A stretch of DNA of 64,000 nucleotides from Alcanivorax sp. REN37 (GCF_041102775.1 NZ_JBGCUO010000001.1:1550001-1614000), one strand, 5' to 3'. Shown: positions 17,153 to 28,509, counted from the first letter of the stretch. Translations and numbers: made by a program. The notes: a model not told the origin generated them from the letters alone.

Positions 17153-17182
17153 GCCCCGCTTTGCAATCAAGGGCGAGAGGCC

Positions 17183-17926
17183 ATGAGCGGCAACAGTCGA
17201 ACGGTACAAAGCAGCCAGCCAGGGCCGCATCCGGACTTGGAGCGGGTAGTGCGGCGGCATCTGTCCCGTCCCTGGCAGGGCCCGGTGGCAGCGCATACGC
17301 GCGCGGCGTTCGATCTGGCGGAGAACTGGCGCGCCCGGCAAGGGGCGCAGCGACCGCTGGTGCTGGATTCCGGTTGCGGCACTGGCCGCTCGACGCTGGT
17401 GTTGGCCGAACGTTGGCCGCAGTCTTTGGTGATCGGGCTGGACCAATCAGCGGACCGCTTGCAACGCGGCGGTCGGCGCTTTGAACAGCTGCCGGACAAC
17501 TTACTGTGGCTGCGGGCCGAGGCCGGTGATTTCTGGCGTCTGGCGGTGGCCGCCGGCTGGCGCCTGGCTCACCACGCCTTGTGGTTCCCCAACCCATGGC
17601 CGAAGCCGGGGCATCTGCGTCGGCGGTGGCATGGGCACCCGGCGTGGGCGGAGTTGCTGCGTCTGGGAGGGCAGCTGGAGCTGCGTACTAATTGGCCGAT
17701 TTATGCCGAGGAAATGGCGCTGGCGCTAGCCTGCTCTGGGCACCGCGCTGAGACCGCCGCGTACACCGCGCAGCCACCGTTCCTCACCGACTTTGAAGAA
17801 AAGTACCAATTGAGCGGCCATCAGCTGTGGCAGCTGACGGCCGATCTGGATGCTGCATCAGTCGAGGATTTTGAACATCTGCCGGTGCGGGATGTTGGCT
17901 TCCAGGAAGATGCCGCCGGTCACTGA
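17183..17926 (+). CDS. TrmB-like SAM-dependent methyltransferase (divergent tRNA m7G46 enzyme family)
   Basis: The 247-aa product has the SAM motif 'LDSGCGTGRSTL' at about 61-72, 'VIGLDQSADRL' after it, and TrmB-family landmarks: 'FPNPWPKPGHLRRR', 'LELRTNWPIYAEEM' and 'DFEEKYQLSGHQLWQL'. In orthodox TrmB the central motif reads PDPWxKxxHxKRR; here the Asp is Asn and the basic block differs, so it may be a paralogue with another target. The ATG at 17183 has a GAGAGG site. The last 23 codons run antisense over the GNAT gene, beyond where the family normally ends. Confidence 0.8.
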   Translation: MSGNSRTVQSSQPGPHPDLERVVRRHLSRPWQGPVAAHTRAAFDLAENWRARQGAQRPLVLDSGCGTGRSTLVLAERWPQSLVIGLDQSADRLQRGGRRFEQLPDNLLWLRAEAGDFWRLAVAAGWRLAHHALWFPNPWPKPGHLRRRWHGHPAWAELLRLGGQLELRTNWPIYAEEMALALACSGHRAETAAYTAQPPFLTDFEEKYQLSGHQLWQLTADLDAASVEDFEHLPVRDVGFQEDAAGH

Positions 17927-18283
17927 GAAGCCGAGCGACTCATAGAAGCTGGTGGCGTGGGTCTGGGCGTGCAGGAAAATTTCGTCGCGCCCTTGTTGGC
18001 GCGCTTCATCCTCTGCGGCGCACACCAGCGCCTTGCCGATGCCGTGGTTGCGATAATCGCTCAGTACCGACAGTCGACTGATTTGGCCGGAAGCCATCAG
18101 CCGCACACAGCCTACGGCGGTGCCGTCCGGCAGCGCGGCGAGGAAGTGCACCGACGCGCTGTCGTGTTCGTCCCACTCCAGCTCCGGCGGTACCCGTTGC
18201 TCACGGATGAAGACGGTATCGCGTACTGCACGCAGGGCCGCTTCGTGCTCGGTCCAGCGGGTTTTTTGAATCTGTGCTTGCAT
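17858..18283 (-). CDS. GNAT family N-acetyltransferase
   Basis: The 141-aa acetyltransferase has the acetyl-CoA-binding motif 'LSVLSDYRNHGIGKAL' and the 'HAQTHATSFYESLGF' motif B region typical of the YjcF/ElaA-like GNAT group. The acceptor is unknown. I chose the ATG at 18283 because TGAGGT lies a few bases upstream. The longer frame from 18331 would overlap roxA and adds a segment that does not look like family sequence. It is the last gene of the leftward purB-roxA operon, seven bases after roxA, and its 3' end overlaps the TrmB-like gene by 69 bases. Confidence 0.85.
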   Translation of the reverse strand: MQAQIQKTRWTEHEAALRAVRDTVFIREQRVPPELEWDEHDSASVHFLAALPDGTAVGCVRLMASGQISRLSVLSDYRNHGIGKALVCAAEDEARQQGRDEIFLHAQTHATSFYESLGFSVTGGIFLEANIPHRQMFKILD

Positions 18284-18290
18284 GGCTACC

Positions 18291-19421
18291 TCATGGAAGA
18301 GATAGGAAAAATCCCTGTTGAGTCCATTCATGGATCAAGCTCCTGCCCGCGACGGTGAGGTGGGCCTCCAGGTCGTTGCGCGCATAGACCCGCTGGGCAG
18401 CCAAAAAGTTCGCCAGCGGCAGACTTTCGCTATCCAGTGGCCAGTGTTCACCATTGATCCATAACCCTTTCGTGTCTGCTAGCAGACGGGTGGCGCCGCG
18501 ACGCACCAAGGTCCCGCTCGGTAGCAGTGATTGCAGCGGCGCGGGGTCTTCGTCGCGCAGCACCGCATCAGGCTGGCGTGGCTCGCTCAGCAGCTGGGCC
18601 AGCCCGTCGCGAATTGCTGGTGGGGTCAGCAAGGCCAATGCCTGCTCTGAAAGAGCAGCCACATCGGCATCCTGAAGCTGACCCGGCGCTGATTCGGGCG
18701 TCCGCGATGCATCGCTGAACAGCGTGTCGCCGGCCAGCATCAAGGCCTCATCGGTGATGCGAGCCAGCACCTCGGTGAGGCGCGGTGCGCGGAAACCCAC
18801 CGACCAAGTGATGCAGTCGTCGTCCTCAGCCATGCCCCAGTGTGCGACGCCAGGTGGCAAATACAGCACGTCGCCGGGTCCCAGCAGGTGGGACGCGGTG
18901 ATCGGCATGTCGGCCAGCAGGCGCAGGTCATCGTGAGGCAGGCGCGGACTGTGCTCATCGCAGGTGGGGCCGAGGTGCCAGCGGCGGTGACCGCGCGCTT
19001 GCACCAGGAACACGTCGTAGCGGTCGTAATGGGCGCCCACGCTACCACCGCGTACCGCGTGACTGATCATGATGTCCTCCAGCCGCCAGCCGGGCAGGAA
19101 GGCAAAGCTGTCGAGCAGCAAGGACACGTCGGTGCGGTAGTGGTCCACCGATTGCACCAGTAGCGTCCAATCGGTGGGGGGCAACTCAGCCAAGTCGGCC
19201 GCCGTAAACGGACCGTGGCGCAGCTGCCAAGGGCCGTCGCCGGCGCCCTGAATCAGTCGCGCTTCGATCTCGTCGTCAGCAGCCAACGTTTGCAGCAGCG
19301 CCACGCTGACGTGCTCCAATCCCGAAGCGGAACCGGGCGCCAGCAGCGGCTGCTGCTGCCAGTAGTCGCGCAAGAACTCCGCCGCCGGAAGCGGCAGCTG
19401 GAAGCGCGGCAGGGCGGTCAT
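18291..19421 (-). CDS. roxA: Ribosomal protein uL16 3-hydroxylase RoxA (JmjC-type)
   Basis: This is a 2-oxoglutarate/Fe(II) oxygenase that in E. coli (YcfD) hydroxylates Arg81 of ribosomal protein uL16. The 376-aa product has the iron-binding HxD in 'GAHYDRYDVFLVQARGHRRW', the second metal His in 'DVLYLPPGVAHWG', and the winged-helix C-terminal region. It lies one base after purB on the same strand. In E. coli phoP and phoQ separate these two genes; here they are absent. Confidence 0.93.
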   Translation of the reverse strand: MTALPRFQLPLPAAEFLRDYWQQQPLLAPGSASGLEHVSVALLQTLAADDEIEARLIQGAGDGPWQLRHGPFTAADLAELPPTDWTLLVQSVDHYRTDVSLLLDSFAFLPGWRLEDIMISHAVRGGSVGAHYDRYDVFLVQARGHRRWHLGPTCDEHSPRLPHDDLRLLADMPITASHLLGPGDVLYLPPGVAHWGMAEDDDCITWSVGFRAPRLTEVLARITDEALMLAGDTLFSDASRTPESAPGQLQDADVAALSEQALALLTPPAIRDGLAQLLSEPRQPDAVLRDEDPAPLQSLLPSGTLVRRGATRLLADTKGLWINGEHWPLDSESLPLANFLAAQRVYARNDLEAHLTVAGRSLIHEWTQQGFFLSLP

Positions 19422-19422
19422 A

Positions 19423-20889
<1,467 letters not shown>

Positions 20890-20915
20890 CTAAAGTAATT
20901 TGTTATGTATTGATT

Positions 20916-21548
20916 CTAACTATATGAATTTATTATTTCTTTCGTTGCTTTAACCAGTCGGCGCCGGGACAAGATCCAGTGCCGGCGCCGGCCGCCGGCT
21001 TGGTGCCACAGAAATGCGGCACGCACCCCGGACAGGAACAGCGCACGGATACGGGCGGCCAGGATTTCGTTGCGCAGGTGGGTCGGTTCCCCGCGCACCT
21101 TGATGCGAAAGCGGAAGGTGCCGAGGGTGTCTACGTAAATGCCAGCCAGTCGGTGGGCGAACTCCGCCGAGGACAAATCCGGGAAGTGGGCGCGCTGACG
21201 ATCCAAGCTCTCGAGGCGTTCGCGCAGCACCTGCATCAGACTCCGATCGCGGCGCAAGCGATCGGACAAGTGCAGCAGCGCCAAGCCATAACTGAGACTG
21301 CGCTGGCGTGCCGGATCGGTATGGCGCCCGCCTTGCAGTGTGGCGAGCAGGAAGCGCAGTCCGCGGTCCAGTTGCTGTGGCTGCGGGAACACATCTTCAT
21401 AACTGTTCGGTGCCAGGCACAGGGCGGCTTCGAACAGGGCGGCGCTGGCTGGGGCGTCGAGCGTGCCTTGGCTGGCGATATCATCGGCCAGCAGCGCGGC
21501 CTGCATCACCGCCGCTAATCCCAGCACCTGGTGGTGGGAGGCATTCAT
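20916..21548 (-). CDS. hflD: High-frequency lysogenization protein HflD
   Basis: The 210-aa, mostly helical protein matches HflD in length and in the blocks '[18 protein letters not shown]', '[14 protein letters not shown]' and the C-terminal '[15 protein letters not shown]'. In E. coli it sits at the inner-membrane face and affects lambda CII, but its housekeeping role is unclear. The start overlaps the mnmA stop by four bases. The last eight codons (KEIINSYS) and the spacer after them are strikingly AT-rich compared with the neighbours. Confidence 0.9.
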   Translation of the reverse strand: MNASHHQVLGLAAVMQAALLADDIASQGTLDAPASAALFEAALCLAPNSYEDVFPQPQQLDRGLRFLLATLQGGRHTDPARQRSLSYGLALLHLSDRLRRDRSLMQVLRERLESLDRQRAHFPDLSSAEFAHRLAGIYVDTLGTFRFRIKVRGEPTHLRNEILAARIRALFLSGVRAAFLWHQAGGRRRHWILSRRRLVKATKEIINSYS

Positions 21549-22717
21549 GGGTGGGTCTCCGCAATCACAGCACCGCCGAGGCAGCGCGGCCCATCGTAGA
21601 GCACCAGCGATTGGCCAGGGGTGACCGCGCGTTGCAATTGCTCGAACGCCACCCGCAGTCGGCCGTCTTCACCAACCTGGATGCGACAGTTCTGATCGGC
21701 TTGGCGATAGCGGGTCTTGGCGGTGAGCGCTGCCCCCGGCTGCGGCGCAGTGCCGCTGATCCAATGAGCTGGCTCGGTGCTGACTTCGCAGCACAGCATG
21801 AGTGGATGATCATGGCCCTGTACGGCGATCAGCACGTTGCGGGCGAGATCCTTGTGCGCCACATACCAAGGCGACTCGTCGGCATTGGCGCGGCCGCCGA
21901 TGCCAAGGCCCTGACGCTGACCAAGGGTGTAATACATGAGTCCGCTGTGCTCACCAATCACATTGCCGTGATCGTCTTCGATTAGGCCAGGCTGTGCAGG
22001 CAAGTAGCGCTCTAAGAAGTCCTTGAAGCGGCGCTCGCCGATGAAGCAAATGCCGGTGGAATCCTTTTTGCGGCTATTAGCGAAACCACAGGCGTCGGCC
22101 ATGCGTCGCACTTCCGGCTTCACTAGGTCGCCCAGCGGGAACAGCGTGCGGCTGAACTGGTGTCCAGCCACCGCATGCAGAAAATAGGTCTGGTCCTTGT
22201 TGGCATCCACCGCGCGCAGTAGCTCGGCCGGCGCGCAAGCGTGGTTGGCTTGGGCGTAATGACCGGTGGCAATACCATCGGCACCCAGCGTCAGTGCATG
22301 GTCGAGAAATGCTTTGAACTTCACTTCCTTGTTGCAGAGGATGTCCGGGTTGGGCGTACGACCAGCGCGGTACTCCGCCAGGAAGTGCTCGAACACCCGG
22401 TCCCAGTACTCCTCGGCGAAGTTGGCGGTGTGCAGCTCAATGCCCAACACACCGGCCACCTGCATGGCATCCAACAGATCTTCACGGGCAGTGCAGTACT
22501 CGGTGCCGTCGTCCTCGTTCCAGTTCTTCATGAACAGCCCTTCCACTTGATAGCCCTGTTGCATCAGGCGCCAAGCGGCCACAGACGAGTCCACACCGCC
22601 GGACATGCCGACAATGATGCGGGTCTCTTGGGGCGGACGGTCGAACGGGGGCAGGGCGGTCACAGCAGCCACACTCTCCAGCAGGTCAGCCGCGTTGCAG
22701 CGGCCAGGGGTGTTCAT
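21545..22717 (-). CDS. mnmA: tRNA-specific 2-thiouridylase MnmA
   Basis: MnmA thiolates U34 of Lys, Glu and Gln tRNAs, taking sulfur from the Tus relay. The product of up to 390 aa has the PP-loop '[13 protein letters not shown]', '[11 protein letters not shown]', the first catalytic Cys in '[12 protein letters not shown]' and the second in '[13 protein letters not shown]'. The start is uncertain: the ATG at 22717 has a poor ribosome site and lies 32 bases inside nudJ. In-frame GTG codons at 22672 and 22663 would give an N-terminus closer to the E. coli length. The order nudJ-mnmA-hflD-purB is conserved in E. coli. Confidence 0.95.
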   Translation of the reverse strand: MNTPGRCNAADLLESVAAVTALPPFDRPPQETRIIVGMSGGVDSSVAAWRLMQQGYQVEGLFMKNWNEDDGTEYCTAREDLLDAMQVAGVLGIELHTANFAEEYWDRVFEHFLAEYRAGRTPNPDILCNKEVKFKAFLDHALTLGADGIATGHYAQANHACAPAELLRAVDANKDQTYFLHAVAGHQFSRTLFPLGDLVKPEVRRMADACGFANSRKKDSTGICFIGERRFKDFLERYLPAQPGLIEDDHGNVIGEHSGLMYYTLGQRQGLGIGGRANADESPWYVAHKDLARNVLIAVQGHDHPLMLCCEVSTEPAHWISGTAPQPGAALTAKTRYRQADQNCRIQVGEDGRLRVAFEQLQRAVTPGQSLVLYDGPRCLGGAVIAETHP

Positions 22718-23150
22718 AAATGGCGTCCAGCGGCAGCCGCCGACCGCCGAGATAATCCTCGACGCAGCGCAGCACCAACGGGCTGCGCAGGTTCGGCGCG
22801 GAACGCAAGTCCTCAGGGCTCAGCCACAGCGCGGTTTCGACGCCGCGGTCCAGCTTTTGGCCTGGGTCGTGTCGCAGCGGCGTGCCGATCAGGCAATAGC
22901 GGTGATACACCGGGCCGCGCGCCTTGGGCTGGTAAAGGTACAAGCCGAGCAGGGCAGTGATGTCCACCTGCCACGCGGTCTCTTCCAGCGTCTCGCGGAA
23001 TGCTGCCTGCACGATGCGCTCGCCAGCTTCCACGTGTCCAGCGGGCTGGTTGATGACACTGCGCTCATCGATCCGCTCTTGCACACACAGGAACTGCCCG
23101 TCGCGCTCCACAATGGTGGCAACCGATATGCGAGGCTCGAAGCTGTTCAT
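22686..23150 (-). CDS. nudJ: NUDIX hydrolase NudJ (phosphatase type)
   Basis: The 154-aa product has an intact NUDIX box '[20 protein letters not shown]' at about residues 37-56. Its length and synteny match E. coli NudJ (153 aa), which hydrolyses thiamine pyrophosphates and nucleoside di/triphosphates. The ATG at 23150 has a GGGAG site; an upstream in-frame start would add an unrelated leader. Its 3' end overlaps the nominal mnmA start. Confidence 0.9.
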   Translation of the reverse strand: MNSFEPRISVATIVERDGQFLCVQERIDERSVINQPAGHVEAGERIVQAAFRETLEETAWQVDITALLGLYLYQPKARGPVYHRYCLIGTPLRHDPGQKLDRGVETALWLSPEDLRSAPNLRSPLVLRCVEDYLGGRRLPLDAIYEHPWPLQRG

Positions 23151-23209
23151 GGGCGACTCCCGGAATGAGGCGCCGCATGGTACCTCAGCCGCTGGCAGCA
23201 GGACAGCGC

Positions 23210-23848
23210 TCACCGGCGCGGGCGCCGTGGTGACGGTCGCTGTCGGGTGCTGGTGGTGTGGGTGCGCCCATTCGCAGGGCGCGGGCGGCGTGGCGTCTCG
23301 GTGGGCGCCTCGATGTTCTCAATGCGGTACTCGCCGGGTGCGAGGGAACCCAGTCGCCAATCGCCGATCCTAACCCGCACCAAGCGCAGCGTTGGATGGC
23401 CGATGGCAGCGGTCATGCGCCGCACTTGCCGATTGCGACCTTCGGTGATGGTGATTTCGATCCAGCTGTCAGGTACCGTGATGCGCGTTCGGATCGGCGG
23501 CTGCCGTGGCCACAGCGTGGGCGGGGCCATCAATCGCACCGTGGCCGGCAAGGTTGGGCCGTCCTTGAGAGTCACGCCGGCCGCCAGTCGCGCCAGCGCA
23601 GCGGCGTCAGGGATGCCTTCTACCTGTGCCCAATAGGTCTTTGGGGTGCGGTGTCTTGGCGCGCTGATTCGGGCTTGCAGCGAGCCGCTATCGGTCAGCA
23701 GCAACAGGCCTTCCGAGTCCCAGTCGAGACGCCCGGCTGCGTACACGCCAGGCACCGGAACCAGGTCGGCTAAGGTGCGCCGCCCTTGGTCATCGGTAAA
23801 CTGTGACAGCACCTGAAATGGCTTGTTGAGAAGAACAATTCGCGCCAT
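23210..23848 (-). CDS. rluE: 23S rRNA pseudouridine(2457) synthase RluE
   Basis: The 212-aa protein of the RsuA/RluE group has '[14 protein letters not shown]' at the start, the catalytic-Asp motif '[19 protein letters not shown]' at about 36-54, 'KTYWAQVEG', and the '[21 protein letters not shown]' block. The last 25 residues are a Pro/Arg/Thr-rich tail beyond the enzyme fold and may help RNA binding. There is no S4 domain, as in E. coli RluE. It begins the leftward operon and is divergent from icd, exactly as in E. coli. Confidence 0.93.
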   Translation of the reverse strand: MARIVLLNKPFQVLSQFTDDQGRRTLADLVPVPGVYAAGRLDWDSEGLLLLTDSGSLQARISAPRHRTPKTYWAQVEGIPDAAALARLAAGVTLKDGPTLPATVRLMAPPTLWPRQPPIRTRITVPDSWIEITITEGRNRQVRRMTAAIGHPTLRLVRVRIGDWRLGSLAPGEYRIENIEAPTETPRRPRPANGRTHTTSTRQRPSPRRPRR

Positions 23849-23964
23849 GCTGCGCTCCCGTGACTACGCGTCCACTGCGGTAATGCGAGGTCCATGTTGC
23901 TGAACAGGCTAGTTTTTATCCGGCGGCGCCCATACTAAAAGTTCAGGCACGCCAGCCCCGGCGA

Positions 23965-23973
23965 TGCTATAAT
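23965..23973 (+). promoter_or_regulatory. Extended -10 promoter of icd
   Basis: The sequence TGCTATAAT is a perfect extended -10 element (TGnTATAAT). It lies 45 bases before the icd ATG. The -35 region is weak, as expected for this promoter type. Confidence 0.7.
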
Positions 23974-24018
23974 CGCGCCACCCACTTTTGAATGGTTTTT
24001 TTCAGAGGGAGTAGTTAG

Positions 24019-25278
24019 ATGGGATACCAAAAGATCGTGGTTCCCGCGGACGGCGACAAAATCACCGTAAATGCGGACCTATCCCTTAATGTCCCCAACT
24101 TCCCGGTCATCCCCTTCATCGAAGGAGACGGGATTGGGGTAGACATCACGCCGGTTATGATCGACGTGGTGAATGCCGCTGTAGACAAAGCCTACAGCAC
24201 TAAGCGTGCCATCACCTGGATGGAAATCTATGCGGGCGAGAAAGCGACCCGCGTCTACGGGCCAGATGTCTGGCTGCCGGAAGAAACCTTTGAAGCCATG
24301 CGCGAATTTGCCGTTGGCATCAAAGGCCCGCTGACCACCCCTGTTGGTGGCGGCATCCGTTCCCTGAACGTGGCCCTGCGCCAAGAACTCGATTTGTATA
24401 CCTGCATGCGCCCGGTGCGCTGGTTTGAAGGCGTGCCGAGTCCAGTTACCCATCCGGAGCTGACCGACATGGTCATCTTCCGCGAGAACTCCGAAGACAT
24501 CTACGCCGGTATCGAATGGGCGGCAGACAGTCCGGAAGCGACCAAGCTGATCCGCTTCCTGCGCGAAGAAATGGGCGTCACCAAGATCCGTTTCCCGGAA
24601 GGCTGTGGTATCGGCATCAAACCGGTTTCCCGTGAAGGCACCCAGCGCCTGGTTCGTAAGGCGATCCAGTATGCGATCGACAACGACAAAGAGTCGGTCA
24701 CGCTGGTGCACAAGGGCAACATCATGAAGTACACCGAAGGTGCGTTCAAAGACTGGGGCTACGAACTGGCCCACGAACGCTTCGGTGCCACGCCGCTGGA
24801 CGGTGGTCCTTGGCTGACGCTGAAAAACCCGCGCACCGGCCGTGACATCGTCATCAAAGATGTCATCGCTGACGCCTTCCTGCAGCAGATTCTGATGCGC
24901 CCGGCGGACTACAGTGTGATTGCCACGCTGAACCTGAACGGTGACTACATCTCTGATGCGTTGGCGGCTGAAGTGGGCGGCATCGGTATCGCGCCGGGCG
25001 CCAATATTGGCGGTTCGGTGGCGCTGTTCGAAGCCACCCACGGTACTGCGCCGAAGTACGCCGGCCAAGACAAGGTCAACCCCGGTTCACTGATCCTGTC
25101 TGCAGAAATGATGCTGCGGCACATGGGCTGGAACGAGGCGGCTGACCTGATCATCCGGGGTATGGAAGGGGCCATCAAGGCGAAGACCGTCACTTACGAC
25201 TTCGAGCGCCTGATGCCTGACGCCACCTTGCTGAGCTGTTCTGCATTCGGCAAGGCGATCGTGCAGCACATGGAGTGA
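24019..25278 (+). CDS. icd: NADP-dependent isocitrate dehydrogenase
   Basis: This TCA-cycle enzyme oxidatively decarboxylates isocitrate. The 419-aa E. coli-type homodimeric protein has '[18 protein letters not shown]', whose Ser corresponds to E. coli Ser113, the residue phosphorylated by AceK. It also has '[15 protein letters not shown]', the Lys in '[20 protein letters not shown]', and the cofactor region '[19 protein letters not shown]'. The AceK target suggests control of flux between the TCA cycle and the glyoxylate shunt, in keeping with glcB in the same window. The ribosome site GAGGGAG is strong. It converges on cspD with a three-base gap. Confidence 0.97.
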   Translation: MGYQKIVVPADGDKITVNADLSLNVPNFPVIPFIEGDGIGVDITPVMIDVVNAAVDKAYSTKRAITWMEIYAGEKATRVYGPDVWLPEETFEAMREFAVGIKGPLTTPVGGGIRSLNVALRQELDLYTCMRPVRWFEGVPSPVTHPELTDMVIFRENSEDIYAGIEWAADSPEATKLIRFLREEMGVTKIRFPEGCGIGIKPVSREGTQRLVRKAIQYAIDNDKESVTLVHKGNIMKYTEGAFKDWGYELAHERFGATPLDGGPWLTLKNPRTGRDIVIKDVIADAFLQQILMRPADYSVIATLNLNGDYISDALAAEVGGIGIAPGANIGGSVALFEATHGTAPKYAGQDKVNPGSLILSAEMMLRHMGWNEAADLIIRGMEGAIKAKTVTYDFERLMPDATLLSCSAFGKAIVQHME

Positions 25279-25281
25279 TGC

Positions 25282-25539
25282 CTATCGGGCTTCTGCAGGC
25301 GGGGCGGCATCGTCCGCTTCGTCTGCGGGGGCGTCACCAACCAGCTTCAGGTTGGTGGCATGGAAACCCTTGTTGGCTTCCTGTTGTTCGTACTCCACCG
25401 GCTGACCGGCTTTAAGGCTGCGATAGCCCTTCATCTGTATATAGGAATAGTGGACGAACAGATCGTCGCCGCCTTCATCCGGCCGGATGAAGCCATATCC
25501 CTTGACGTTGTTAAACCATTTGACCTTACCTGTCGCCAT
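25282..25539 (-). CDS. cspD: Cold-shock domain protein CspD-like
   Basis: The 85-aa product has an intact cold-shock OB fold with RNP1 'KGYGFIRP' and RNP2 'DLFVHYSYI'. An acidic, Ala/Pro-rich tail of about 17 residues ('[13 protein letters not shown]') follows. The position next to clpS-clpA and icd identifies it as the CspD-type gene of this conserved cluster. In E. coli CspD inhibits replication in stationary phase. The ATG at 25539 has a GAGGGA site; a longer frame exists but is not CSD sequence. Confidence 0.9.
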   Translation of the reverse strand: MATGKVKWFNNVKGYGFIRPDEGGDDLFVHYSYIQMKGYRSLKAGQPVEYEQQEANKGFHATNLKLVGDAPADEADDAAPPAEAR

Positions 25540-25824
25540 GGTGCATTCCCTCTGACCGTCCGATGGCTGATTTATTGTTGTTATGCCCGGCCTGCGCAGC
25601 AGATGCGCTAGAATGAACCTCGTGTCCAACCAGGCAGGCCCCACTTTTCATCATGCTCCAGAGACTGTCAAGATTGGCGCGGTCGTGCTTAAGCACGACT
25701 GTGGCCTTGGCGCTGGAGCCGTGCTGCGCCACAGCCAATGGGGGTGGCGCTTGAAATCGGGTCCCGCACTCTCCATATCAGAGAGCGTCGGCGGGTACCG
25801 GATCTGCAACCAGTTGAGAGTTTC

Positions 25825-26193
25825 ATGAACCAGGATGTGTGCAACATGCTGCCGCTTCGGCTGCAGTCAGGCGACGATGCGCCGGCCCAGCCCGGCCACC
25901 AGGATGACTGGGTGGTGGAGGCGGAGCGCCCAGCGCTCAAGCCGCCGGCGATGTATCAGGTGGTCATGCTCAATGATGATTACACGCCGATGGACTTTGT
26001 CGTGGAAGTATTGGAAAGCTTCTTTGGTCTCGATCGTGAACAGGCCACGCGAATCATGCTCGCCGTCCATATGGAAGGACGTGCAGTATGTGGGGTGTAT
26101 TCCCGTGATGTGGCAGAAACCAAAGCGGCAATGGTGGTGGACTACGCCCGCGAGCATCAGCACCCGCTCCTATGTGAGGTGGAGCAGGTCTGA
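25825..26193 (+). CDS. clpS: ATP-dependent Clp protease adaptor ClpS
   Basis: ClpS delivers N-degron proteins (Leu, Phe, Tyr or Trp at the N-terminus) to ClpAP. The 122-aa product has '[20 protein letters not shown]', where the ND/DYT segment forms the N-end pocket, then '[16 protein letters not shown]' and '[20 protein letters not shown]'. The first 40 residues are a flexible N-terminal extension. The ATG at 25825 lacks a strong ribosome site; an ATG at 25846 with AGGA ten bases upstream would shorten the tail by seven residues. It lies 48 bases before clpA. Confidence 0.95.
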   Translation: MNQDVCNMLPLRLQSGDDAPAQPGHQDDWVVEAERPALKPPAMYQVVMLNDDYTPMDFVVEVLESFFGLDREQATRIMLAVHMEGRAVCGVYSRDVAETKAAMVVDYAREHQHPLLCEVEQV

Positions 26194-26241
26194 GTTGCTG
26201 CAGCCAACCCTTTGCGAAGTGCAATGCAAGTGAGGTGAGCC

Positions 26242-28509
26242 ATGCTCAGTAGAGAACTGGAACAAACCTTGAACGAGGCGTTTCGTCACGCCCGCAGCCA
26301 TCGCCATGAGTTTATGACGGTGGAGCATTTGCTGCTGGCACTTCTGGACAACCAAGCGGCTGTGGAAGTGCTCGAGTCCTGCGGAGCCAACCTGGCAGAT
26401 TTGCGGGAGGCGCTGGCGCGCTTCATCCAAGACACCACGCCGCTGATTCCCAGCGAGGACCCGGAGCGCGATACCCAGCCGACGCTTGGCTTCCAGCGGG
26501 TGTTGCAGCGCGCGGTTTTCAACGTGCAGTCATCCGGCAAGCGCGAAGTGAGCGGTGCCAACGTGTTGGTGGCGATCTTCAGCGAGCAGGAAAGCCAGGC
26601 GGTGTATCTGTTGCGGCTGCAGAACGTCAACCGACTGGATGTGGTGAACTTCATCGCTCATGGCATTTCCCGCATCCATGATGCCGGTGATGCCGAGCGC
26701 CGTCCTGAAGCCGCCGAAGGCGAGGGCGAAGCGGCCAGTGCCAGCGCACTGGATCAGTACACCGTCAATCTCAATGAACTGGCGCGCCAGGATCGCATTG
26801 ATCCCCTGGTAGGGCGTGCATTTGAGATTGAGCGTGCGGCGCAGATCCTCTGCCGGCGCCGCAAAAATAACCCGTTGCTGGTGGGCGAGCCCGGTGTCGG
26901 CAAGACGGCCATCGCGGAGGGATTGGCGTGGATGATTGTCGAAGGTCGAGTGCCAGAGCCGCTGGAAGATGCGGTGATCTACTCGCTCGATATGGGCGCG
27001 TTGCTGGCCGGTACCAAGTACCGCGGTGATTTCGAAAAACGCTTTAAGGCGCTGCTCGGCGAACTGCAAAAGCGGCCTGACGCCATCCTGTTTATTGATG
27101 AGATTCACACCATCATTGGTGCCGGGGCGGCGTCTGGTGGCGTCATGGATGCTTCCAATCTGTTGAAGCCGGCGCTGGCCAACGGCTCAATCAAGTGCAT
27201 GGGTTCTACCACCTATCAGGAATACCGCGGCATCTTCGAGAAGGACCGGGCGCTGTCACGTCGTTTCCAGAAGATTGACGTGGTCGAGCCTACCGTGGAT
27301 GAAACGGTGCGCATCCTGGTCGGCTTGAAAAAGCGTTTCGAAGATCACCACCAGGTTGCCTACAGCGATGAAGCGCTGCGCAGTGCGGCAGAGCTGTCGG
27401 CACGCTATATCAGCGACCGTCATTTGCCGGACAAGGCCATCGACGTCATCGACGAGGTCGGTGCCTGGCAGCGGCTGCGGCCGGAGGCCGAGCGCAGCAC
27501 CACCATCGGGGTCGAAGACATCGAAGCAATGGTGGCGAAAATTGCCCGGATTCCGCCGAAGTCCGTGTCGCAGTCCGACAAGGAGCTGCTGCGCAACCTC
27601 GAGCGTGACCTGAAAATGACGGTGTTTGGCCAAGACGATGCCATCGATGCGCTGGCGTCTGCGATTAAATTGTCGCGGGCCGGGCTCAAGGCTGCTGACA
27701 AGCCGGTGGGCAGCTTCCTGTTCGCTGGTCCTACCGGGGTCGGCAAGACCGAGGTCAGCCGTCAATTGGCGCGGGCGCTGGGGGTCGAGTTGCTGCGCTT
27801 CGACATGTCCGAATACATGGAACGCCATACGGTCAGCCGTTTGATTGGTGCACCGCCAGGCTATGTGGGCTTTGATCAGGGCGGTCTGCTCACCGAGGCG
27901 GTGACCAAGTCACCGCATTCGGTGGTGCTGCTGGATGAAATCGAGAAGGCGCATCCGGATGTGTTCAACTTGCTCCTGCAGGTGATGGACCACGCCACTC
28001 TGACCGACAACAACGGCCGCAAGGCGGACTTCCGCAACGTGATTCTGATTATGACCACCAACGCGGGTGCCGAAATGCTCAGCCGGGCGTCGATCGGGTT
28101 CACCCGCCAGGATCACACCAGCGATGGTGCGGAAGCGCTGAAGAAAGTATTCACGCCGGAGTTCCGCAACCGCTTGGATGCCATCATCCAGTTCGCCCCC
28201 TTGGGTGGTAGCACTATCCTCGGCGTGGTGGATAAGTTCCTCACAGAGCTGCAGGCACAGCTGGACGATCGCGGTGTCACCATCAGTGTCGACGGCGAAG
28301 CGCGGGCGTGGTTGGCCGAGCGCGGTTACGACCGTGACATGGGGGCACGTCCGATGGCGCGCCTGATCCAAGAGCAACTGAAGAAGCCGCTGGCCGAAAA
28401 GCTGTTGTTCGGCGAGTTGGCCGAGCACGGTGGCAAAGTCCAGGTGCGCGTCCGCGATGGGCGCTTGGCGCTGGATGTGGAGGAGGCGGAAGCCACCGCT
28501 GCAACCTGA
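26242..28509 (+). CDS. clpA: ATP-dependent Clp protease ATP-binding subunit ClpA
   Basis: This AAA+ unfoldase of ClpAP, at 755 aa, is almost the E. coli length (758). It has the N-terminal Clp repeats that bind ClpS ('FMTVEHLLLALLD'), Walker A1 'GEPGVGKTAI', Walker B1 'LFIDEIHTIIGAG', Walker A2 'GPTGVGKTEV', pore loop 'APPGYVGFDQGG', and the D2 small domain. A Glu/Ala-rich linker of about 20 residues follows the N-domain. The ribosome site is GAGGTGA. ClpP is not encoded in this window. A bidirectional terminator follows. Confidence 0.97.
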   Translation: MLSRELEQTLNEAFRHARSHRHEFMTVEHLLLALLDNQAAVEVLESCGANLADLREALARFIQDTTPLIPSEDPERDTQPTLGFQRVLQRAVFNVQSSGKREVSGANVLVAIFSEQESQAVYLLRLQNVNRLDVVNFIAHGISRIHDAGDAERRPEAAEGEGEAASASALDQYTVNLNELARQDRIDPLVGRAFEIERAAQILCRRRKNNPLLVGEPGVGKTAIAEGLAWMIVEGRVPEPLEDAVIYSLDMGALLAGTKYRGDFEKRFKALLGELQKRPDAILFIDEIHTIIGAGAASGGVMDASNLLKPALANGSIKCMGSTTYQEYRGIFEKDRALSRRFQKIDVVEPTVDETVRILVGLKKRFEDHHQVAYSDEALRSAAELSARYISDRHLPDKAIDVIDEVGAWQRLRPEAERSTTIGVEDIEAMVAKIARIPPKSVSQSDKELLRNLERDLKMTVFGQDDAIDALASAIKLSRAGLKAADKPVGSFLFAGPTGVGKTEVSRQLARALGVELLRFDMSEYMERHTVSRLIGAPPGYVGFDQGGLLTEAVTKSPHSVVLLDEIEKAHPDVFNLLLQVMDHATLTDNNGRKADFRNVILIMTTNAGAEMLSRASIGFTRQDHTSDGAEALKKVFTPEFRNRLDAIIQFAPLGGSTILGVVDKFLTELQAQLDDRGVTISVDGEARAWLAERGYDRDMGARPMARLIQEQLKKPLAEKLLFGELAEHGGKVQVRVRDGRLALDVEEAEATAAT

